Of a DNA stretch of 64,000 bases, positions 39,521 to 64,000 are shown one piece after another. Position 1 is the first letter of the stretch, and every line of letters starts with the position of its first letter. The notes beneath the pieces were generated by a model, which made no database searches, had not been told where the DNA came from, and saw only the letters and a list, made by a program, of their open reading frames with translations. Position numbers and translations under genes: made by a program. This DNA comes from Urophycis tenuis (Eukaryota > Chordata > Actinopteri > Gadiformes > Phycidae), in the NCBI GenBank assembly GCA_036785325.1, contig JAXIVH010000017.1, positions 3,753,344-3,817,343 on the forward strand. The letters are read 5' to 3'.

Positions 39521-42179
39521 TCACAGACAGAAACCATCCATGCTATTGAGCTTGATCCTCTGGAGATCTTTGCGGTCCAACAGGTTGTAGCTGAAGGTCA
39601 AGCTGTTCACAAACCTTCCGGTGGAGATCAACCGCACCACGGTGTTATCACATCCAATCTGCATCTGAGCTGCGATCAAGAGGGAGTTTAAGAACATACG
39701 GTGACCACAATCACCAGAATGCATCATGGGATTTGTTGAGAGGACTCAAGAGAGTTACTATAAACTCCTAGCTTCAAACACATAATTGTCTTCATACAGT
39801 CACAAAGCATTTCACAATCAATTACTAAACAATGACCAAAGCATCCTGCTAAATAGCATTCCAATGCACCTATGCTCCCAAAATGGCGGCAGCCTTTTTG
39901 TGTTACATTGCGCAGTAGAAGCCTGATAAAGGCAGGTTAGTGTTTTTATTGAATTGTAAGCAAATGAAGGGGATCTGAATACGTACTGGGTCCAGTGAAG
40001 GAAGAGCAAAGCTCTGCTATCGGAGACATTTGAGATGTGTCCAGGCCACTGCCGCCCAGCAACTCCACAAAGTCCCCAGCTTCTGAACATCCGGTTACTG
40101 ACATCTGTGAAGATGAAATGGCAGTTAAAGAACAGTTGGGGGTTTTAATACTCCACCTATTGCTCATCAATGAGCACTGCTTACTGCTTAGAAAACAGTA
40201 GTGACCCCAACATGGAGCCTTGAGGTGCACCACAGACACCACTGGAAAGCTGAAACCTGACTGGGGCATGGTGTGTGACCTGTGAGCCAACGTGTCCATG
40301 GTAGTGCACTCACCTTTGAAAGGGTGGAGTCGCTGTGGTGTCCCAGGCTGAAGTCTGAGATCCGGAGCTGCACGGGGTATATGATGGAGAAACTGCAGTT
40401 CCTATGCTGCTGAGGGACCACCATGGTGAACCTGCCCTCTGGTGTCTGGGAGATGATATTACAGGCTGGGAAACAGACACAAACAAGTGATGGGCTTGTG
40501 TCTGGGAGTGGTGTGTGTATGCCTGTGTGCCACATACGCACACACGTGTGTTTAAATAATGAAATATGTCACTATGTAGCTTAATAATATAGTTTGACAC
40601 ACTTCTGAACAATGTATGGAAATGTGTTGTTACTTAAATTAAACAACAAAAGTGTTTATTGACTTCATCCTAATTGATAATTGACCTCACTTTCAACGAA
40701 CAAACAGAAGCAACAGAAACACGTCAGAAGATGCGTCTATAGAGACGTGCGGCACCCGGTCGCGGCGTCAAGGACGACTCACGGAACGGGTTGACGTGTT
40801 GGCGCACGGTGACCGTGAAGCCGTCGCCAGCGCCGCGGATGTGGAAGAACAGCATGAAGACGTTCTGAGAGGAGCGCACGGCCGTCCTCCGGGACTGCTC
40901 CTCCGAGCCGCAGTAGTCCACGTAGCGCTCGGACAGCGGCAGGGGGTGGTCCTGGAGACTGGGGAACCTCTGCCCCTTCATCACCCAGCCGTCGAACACC
41001 TGGCGCAGCAGAAAATACAGACACTTCGAATAGGTCTGGTCGGGTCGTCGCCCCGAAACATTGTTTCTAACTAATTTCTTACTTGTATAAAAATGAACGA
41101 AAAGCTAATCCAACAATATACTGGTCTGGGCATGTGAGGAAAATGATGACGTATTAGTTAATGACGTTTGGTCATGAGAACCTTAAAGTCACTTCAGACC
41201 ACTTAAGCCTTTCATGAACACAACCATGTTCTTAAAAGTGTTTGCAAAAAAAAAGAAGCGAGTGTAGGGATGAAAGGAGCCACGGATCCACCATCACCTT
41301 GATGAAGTCTCCTCCTCCACAGTCGATGTCCACGTGGTCGTAGACCAAGCTGAGCACCTTGTTCGGCTCTGTGATGAAGAACGCAGCGCAGCCCCGCTGG
41401 GGGCTTTTGGCGGTGAACGTGAACTGTCCCTCCAGCGCGAGCATGTCCAGGCACCCTGCGGGGCGCAACAGACGGCTTTACATCTCCAGGCACCCTGCGG
41501 GGCGCAACAGGGATGGGTCCTCACGCGTCAAAACAACCACACCATATCATCCGAGGATCCGCTACACACCATCCGAATATCTTTCAGAGAATGTCAACAA
41601 GTAGGCCTACAAGCACAACAGCGGAAACATCTCAGCCCGTTACGTGAGATTGCAATGGATGTGATGGCACATTTTGCGACGCGTAACGCACACCTTGATA
41701 AACCTGGACAACATCAGTAGAAGAACCCTGGATTACGGATCTTGATCTCAAATCATCCCTGAATAAAAACAGTGAGGGGACATCGCACACGGGCACTTTG
41801 AGGCGATACGTTAGAGGAAGGGGTTTGTGGGTACTTACGCAGCAGGAGAAGCCCCTTTGGCCACACACAGCCATGCGTTTCTGTAACAAACTACCGTAAC
41901 CGGAGACTCACGTAAGGGTCGGCGGTACAGCGGAGCCTCGGGTAGCTCCCTCTTCAGATCCACGTTGAGGACTGAAAACAAGTCATCTTGTGTCACCTGG
42001 TTGTCCTATAGTTTCAACAACAAAATAGAAACTTGTGGTTGTGCCCCGACGCATCGCCTACCAATGAATACGCAATAGAAAACCAAATCAGGTCTTACAT
42101 GTACGTGACGGCAGCCTCCCTTGGGAACAGACAGGCATAGCAGCAGGAAGAACAGTTTCTCTCGGAAAGTGTGCGCCAT
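39521..42179 (-). CDS. crhbp: Corticotropin-releasing hormone-binding protein
   Basis: Seven exons on the minus strand, complete: 42179-42099, 42005-41912, 41455-41298, 40999-40783, 40465-40314, 40104-39987, 39669-39521. All have GT-AG borders and compatible phases. The product is 322 residues, the same length as human CRHBP. It is a secreted glycoprotein that sequesters CRH/urocortin. Seen: signal peptide MAHTFREKLFFLLLCLSVPKGG; LKRELPEAPLYRRPLRCLDML; QFTFTAKSPQRGCAAFF; DIDCGGGDFIKVFDGW; SSQNVFMLFFHI; GDGFTVTV; CNIISQTPEGRFTMVVPQQHRNCSFSIIYPV with the sequon NCS; GDFVELLGGSGLD; and IGCDNTVVRLIS. The paired cysteines expected of the family are present. The C-terminus ends FCL, two to three residues shorter than human. 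The gene has a TATA box close to the start and a nearby poly(A) signal. It points opposite to S100Z and PDE8B, unlike the human order I recall. Confidence 0.97.
41451..41512. repeat. 39-bp tandem duplication over CRHBP exon 3 splice acceptor
   Basis: The plus-strand string CCAGGCACCCTGCGGGGCGC occurs at 41448 and again 39 bp later at 41487. On the coding strand each copy carries GCGCCCCGCAG and then GGTGCCTGGA, that is, two equivalent acceptors 39 nt apart. Confidence 0.9.
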
Positions 42180-42251
42180 AATGCGCCCTTCTACCCAAAC
42201 GCGTCAACAGCCTTCAGCGTGGTCTTGCTGCGGTGTGGACCACCCAGTCCT

Positions 42252-42261
42252 CCTTTTTATA
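42252..42261 (-). promoter_or_regulatory. TATA box of CRHBP
   Basis: TATAAAAAGG on the minus strand, about 75 nt upstream of the CRHBP start codon. A transcription start about 30 nt downstream would leave a short 5' UTR of roughly 45 nt. Confidence 0.65.
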
Positions 42262-42779
42262 GATACACTCGCCTGTCTCGATAAAGTCATCTGTGGATCA
42301 CTCATCCCCACCCCTCAACCACAGCCAATTGCGTGGAAATGACGAGGGTGACAATTATATCTTCTGCTTGTGATTGGCAGTCGTCGGATTGACAAAGCCC
42401 ACCTGCAGTACGACCTGCAGCCTACACTAATCCAATTGGAAAATTTGACTCGCTCACTCACTTGTTTTATTTTCAGTAATGGAATCTCAGAATGTTTATT
42501 TGTGTTAATTAATATAGTTTTAGAACGTGGACCAGGAGAGATCCTCGTCTCACGCGGGCGTGTGCACCTGTTATGAACCTTCGCACCTTGGTTTGTTGTG
42601 GTGTCACACGAGCAGAAGAACACGAAGGCTTGGAGTTGTTGTCAGAACAGTACAGTTCAAAATTAAGTCAAGCATCTCGAGAATCACAACCACTGTCCTT
42701 CAGAGTAGCTTACATGGCGAAATGTAAGAGGTGCTCTGACATCATACTCAGCTATGATTCTTCCACAGCAGTAATTAAC

Positions 42780-42780
<1 letters not shown>

Positions 42781-42834
<54 letters not shown>

Positions 42835-42893
42835 CGTGCGTGTGTGTGTCTGGTGCGTGCGTGCGTGCGTGCGTTCGTGCGTGTGTGTGTGTA
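42781..42893. repeat. (TG)n/(CGTG)n microsatellite
   Basis: About 50 bp pure TG followed by GCGTGCGTG and TCTGGTGCGTGC units. Confidence 0.95.
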
Positions 42894-43730
42894 CATCACA
42901 AGGTGATTTCACCCATGCATAATTCACTTTGAGAAGACAAAGCTGTGGTGATCTCATCGCGGGGTAAGCTACACATTCCTGCAAGATGAGCAGAAGAGAC
43001 TGAAATCCAGCTTTTCCTGGAAACCAGTGTGAGACTCAGAGCAGAATAGCACCACAACCCCAGATTAGCAGCTTTAGCTTGAGGAAGAAAGGACACGAAA
43101 CAAAACGAAACGAAACATCATCTATTTATTTTGAAGGAACACATTGTGAGCCTGCAATGTTTCTCTTCAATCCTTTAATATATTTTTGTCCACGTATTCT
43201 ATAAAAGTAGGCCTATACATTCACACTATTTTGTATTGCAGCGTTAATATAATATTATGACATGTGTTTTCTATTGCAAAGTTCAACAAATGCCAACTCT
43301 GAAGGGCAGCGTTCCAATATATATTTATCTTGTTAAGATTTATAAAACCATTTCATTTATCGTCACCCCACACGTGATCCTAAAGACAATATTATATTTG
43401 AGATATCAATCAAAAATGATTGCTAAGGGACCATCCAGCCATCCCAACATTAAGTCTCGATACTATGAGGTAACTTTCACTGTGTTGTTACCAGGGTTGG
43501 AGTTCGGTGGGAGCCAGTGGGAGCTGAGCTCCCATAAAGAGAGCTCTGACTCCCATGAAAGCAGCAAACTCAAACATCTGTGGGGTCTCTGAAAATACAA
43601 CAGTACAGCCTAATATTTCAATTATAAATGAAGCTGTTTTCCCTATTTTCCCCACATATAGAGTAATATTGACATAAAATATAAATAGCTTCACATGACG
43701 ACGACGAGTAATAACAGTAGCCTAAGCTAA

Positions 43731-43740
43731 CACCCCCCCC

Positions 43741-43771
<31 letters not shown>

Positions 43772-43772
43772 C

Positions 43773-43824
<52 letters not shown>
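43731..43824. repeat. (CA)n microsatellite with C-runs
   Basis: CCCCCCCC, CA repeat, TCACCCC, then about 48 bp of CA. Confidence 0.95.
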
Positions 43825-43826
<2 letters not shown>

Positions 43827-45681
43827 GGCTCCCACAAATGTGGAATCATAACTCGAACCCTGGTTGTTATTCACAGACGAGTTGAGCGCTGCAGCAGAAA
43901 GTCGTTCGCACATAACGCTGCCGTCGTTCACATGATGCTGCTGTGTTCAATCAGCGCCCCCTTCTGTTGTTAACCAACCACCGCATCACCGAGAGGTCTC
44001 CGCGTGCATATGCACTCGCTAGACCTACAGTAGTTCCAGTAGGCATACGTCCGTTTTTTGCAGATACACTTAGTACGCAATTGTAAATGTTTTGCACTTT
44101 AACGACACGAAGGCAAAAGTTAGACTGGCGGTTAGGTTTGTGATTGGTTACAAAAAGGGACAATAACAGAAAGCCTACACAATGTAGGCCTAGCTCCATG
44201 TTAGGATCCCACAATATGAAGTCATGTTCAGGTCTGTAAATCTCTGTTGGCAGTGGCACTGTACAATAACCCATGAGTAGAAGATTTCCGTGACAGGGTA
44301 GGCCTAACACTAAGTGTACAGGGTAGGTCTAACATTAACGCGGAGAGAAAACAACTTTTACATGAAAGCTGTAGGAAGGCACACTAACCCAATAAATGGT
44401 TCAAGGACGAGATGAGGGCCACCTGTTTCCGGATCAGCCTACAGGGGGCGCCAAACACCCAGAATCAACAGGTCAAGAGCCCGGCGGATGGACACTAGGG
44501 CCACGCGGACGTCCAAGTTGGCCAACTTCGAAAAAAAAAAAAAAAAAGTATGAAGTTCAAGCTGACATATGCATCTCACCACCTTGTGGATTCCGCCCTC
44601 CCCTGAGGACAGAACTTAAACGCTCTTCTCCATTGTAGGTTCATCTGACCCCCCCCACCACCACCTTGATACTATAAGCGTTGGAGGAGTGACCACACCG
44701 TGGAGCGATGAGTCACCTGTCACCAGAGAAGAGTGACGCGCACAACGGCCCGCGTAAGGTAAGCGCCGTCCACGGCCGCAGAGACACGCGTGTTCACCCT
44801 GAAATGATGAAATGATGACCTGAAGAATGAGCCAGTAGGCTGCTCCTCCGTCGAGCGCCATTTGATGTGGAGACGTTTGGTCGTGCCGTGTTCTCGGTTG
44901 AGAGCTCACGTTTGATACGGTGTAAGTATGTGGGCTACGGTTGGTTACTGGCTGCATGCGCCGTGTTGACATAAGCCTACTCAGATAGGGTAGGCCCTGA
45001 ACTGATCTCCCCCTCTCTTACAAGCGCACACGCACCATATCGGCCACCAGTCGAACCAGTGGGAGACTGGGAGACTGAGGCTGAGGTCTTGTACAACCAA
45101 CATGGGCTGCATTCTTGCAAGTGGGCTTGTAGTAGACTTATTGTCTTTCATTAATGTGCTTATTTAGAATGGTACTATATTGTGGACGCCACAGCCTCCT
45201 GGGACAGTTTCCATGGTCACCTCTTGGACACGTGTTGTGGTCGATCAGTGGTCTTCCTTGTGGAAAAAATGCGTGATCCTTTCTGTGTATTTGATACGCA
45301 TCTGGTGTAAAGTCAAGGCCACTACAGCACACATGTATCGGCGTGTTTCCATGTGCGCCCAGTGAGCTGAGAGTCTGTTCTTACCAACAGAAGCAGGGAT
45401 GTGTGTCGTTAAAGTCTCACGCTCCATATCAGCCCCCAATTAGCCTCTCACCAATCAAATACGTTGGTCGGAACCAACTGTTGGAGAAAGGACAAGAGAT
45501 CTTCAGGCAAAGCTGCTGTAGCTAAGAGTCAAGCGTTGTAAAGAGAAAGCAGAGAGCATGAGTTTGAAAATGTCTGATTTTGAAAAACAAAATCGCCCCA
45601 ACGCGTGAGGTTGATCTCAATGTAAAATGTAATAATAATAAAATAATAAATAAAATAGGGGATTTACTGTTACGGTAAAGT

Positions 45682-45857
<176 letters not shown>

Positions 45858-46599
45858 CCAGAGAAGAAGGTCCGGCGCGTTCTGTTTCGTCCAGCCCAAA
45901 GCACGTGTCGCGTCAGACGCTGGATGAGGTTCTGGGTCGTCTCCTCCATCCGGAGCCAGCAGAGCATCTCCGCCCTGCCGCATTCCGTCTCTCCGTTCAA
46001 AACAACAGGACCGTAAGATCTCTATCGATACGAAGCGTGTGTTGCCGCGTGTGTTGACGAGTGTGGGAATGGACCGGGAGGGTATAGCGGGCACCAGAGA
46101 GGCTGCGGAGCAGCGAGGTGATGCTGTCTGAGCCCCCACATCATCTGACAGGCTGCCCGGGAGACGCGGTGTCGGACGTGCGTGTCTGATTAGGCACAGC
46201 CTGCAGACTCCAGGGGTTGGGGGGAATCGCGATCGTCGTCTCCCCACCCCCCACCGTCGCCCAGTCAGCTCCGAGAAACGCAATAGAGAGGCTGAGAAAG
46301 AATACGACCACCCCCTGAGCGGTGTGAGGTAAGACTGCCTCGCTATGTAGGGCTACACCGCGCGTGGCACCCCTCTCATTCCTCTGACGAGCCGGAGCTG
46401 GTGGAGCAAGGTGGGGGTACTGTCGGAGCACCAGGACAGGGGCGACTGATTCCGACCTCTTCTTCTGATGGTCGGAGGAAACAGCCGCCGTCCACTCGGG
46501 GAAAGGTAAAGCCTCCAAGGTGCTTCACCAGCGCGTGGTCGCGTATGTTATTATCTGAGGGGGGGTATCTGACCAAGAGGGCGGGGGTCCCCTAAAGGC

Positions 46600-63740
<17,141 letters not shown>

Positions 63741-64000
63741 GTGAGGAGACCTCTTCGTCCTGATTCATGTCCTCCAGCCCCAGCCTGCTCACTTCACTTC
63801 CCACTCATAACTCATAAGCCTGAGAGACAACTGGGTTCTACATTTGGAGTTGAACTTTGATTGTATCTGGATTCCGGAACGTTCCGTGTAAACAGAGGGC
63901 TCAGCCTGGCGACAGGCAGCTCACGAGAAATCCCTGTTGGATTCCCCACTGCCCGTCATGTTTAGTAATAGAAGGTGTTTCATCGTATTTCTGGTATATT
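63741..64000. other. PDE8B intron 12 (start)
   Basis: Begins with the donor GTGAGG. No further exon seen before the window ends. Confidence 0.7.

Noticed and set aside
44396..44638. A-tailed segment near 44531 as a processed pseudogene
   Set aside because: A run of about 17 A is present, but no parent gene could be recognised and no flanking duplication was found.

Overview
The window is teleost fish nuclear DNA. It has spliced vertebrate genes with GT-AG introns, GC-rich coding exons in AT-richer non-coding DNA, very abundant (TG)n/(AG)n microsatellites, tRNA-derived SINEs and L2-type LINE remnants. The species cannot be named from the sequence.

Layout, left to right. Positions 486-8242 (+) hold the last eleven coding exons of an SV2C-type synaptic vesicle glycoprotein gene. 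Positions 8243-13916 are gene-free, with CT/TG tracts, a degenerate telomere-like block and a ~62-bp minisatellite. Positions 14168-25496 (+) hold three tandem two-exon protease-activated receptor genes: F2R (PAR1-like) and two F2RL1 (PAR2-like) copies. The first intron of F2R is swollen by a ~3.3-kb fold-back transposon derivative that itself carries a nested 881-bp TTAA-flanked palindromic element. Positions 28635-29558 (-) hold an intronless cholesterol 25-hydroxylase-like gene. A 5'-truncated L2 LINE lies at 31907-32950 (-). S100Z (+) occupies 35038-37009 and a complete seven-exon CRHBP (-) 39521-42179. Positions 46600-63740 (+) hold the first twelve coding exons of PDE8B, covering the N-terminus, the receiver-like region and the PAS domain; the catalytic domain lies beyond the right edge.

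The gene order SV2C - F2R/F2RL1 - S100Z - CRHBP - PDE8B matches human chromosome 5q13 as I recall it, which supports orthology. IQGAP2, F2RL2, AGGF1 and ZBED3, which I recall from the human interval, are not seen here. CRHBP points the opposite way to its neighbours, and a CH25H-like gene is inserted. The genes do not form one pathway. They are a conserved neighbourhood of separate signalling functions: synaptic vesicle, thrombin/trypsin receptors, calcium binding, CRH buffering, and cAMP hydrolysis.

The most notable structures are the nested transposons, where an empty TTAA site survives in the sister arm; CRE-like TGACGTC(A/C) sites upstream of all three receptor genes; a 39-bp duplication of the CRHBP exon 3 splice acceptor; and a ~3.8-kb, 40-bp-unit minisatellite with higher-order structure inside PDE8B.
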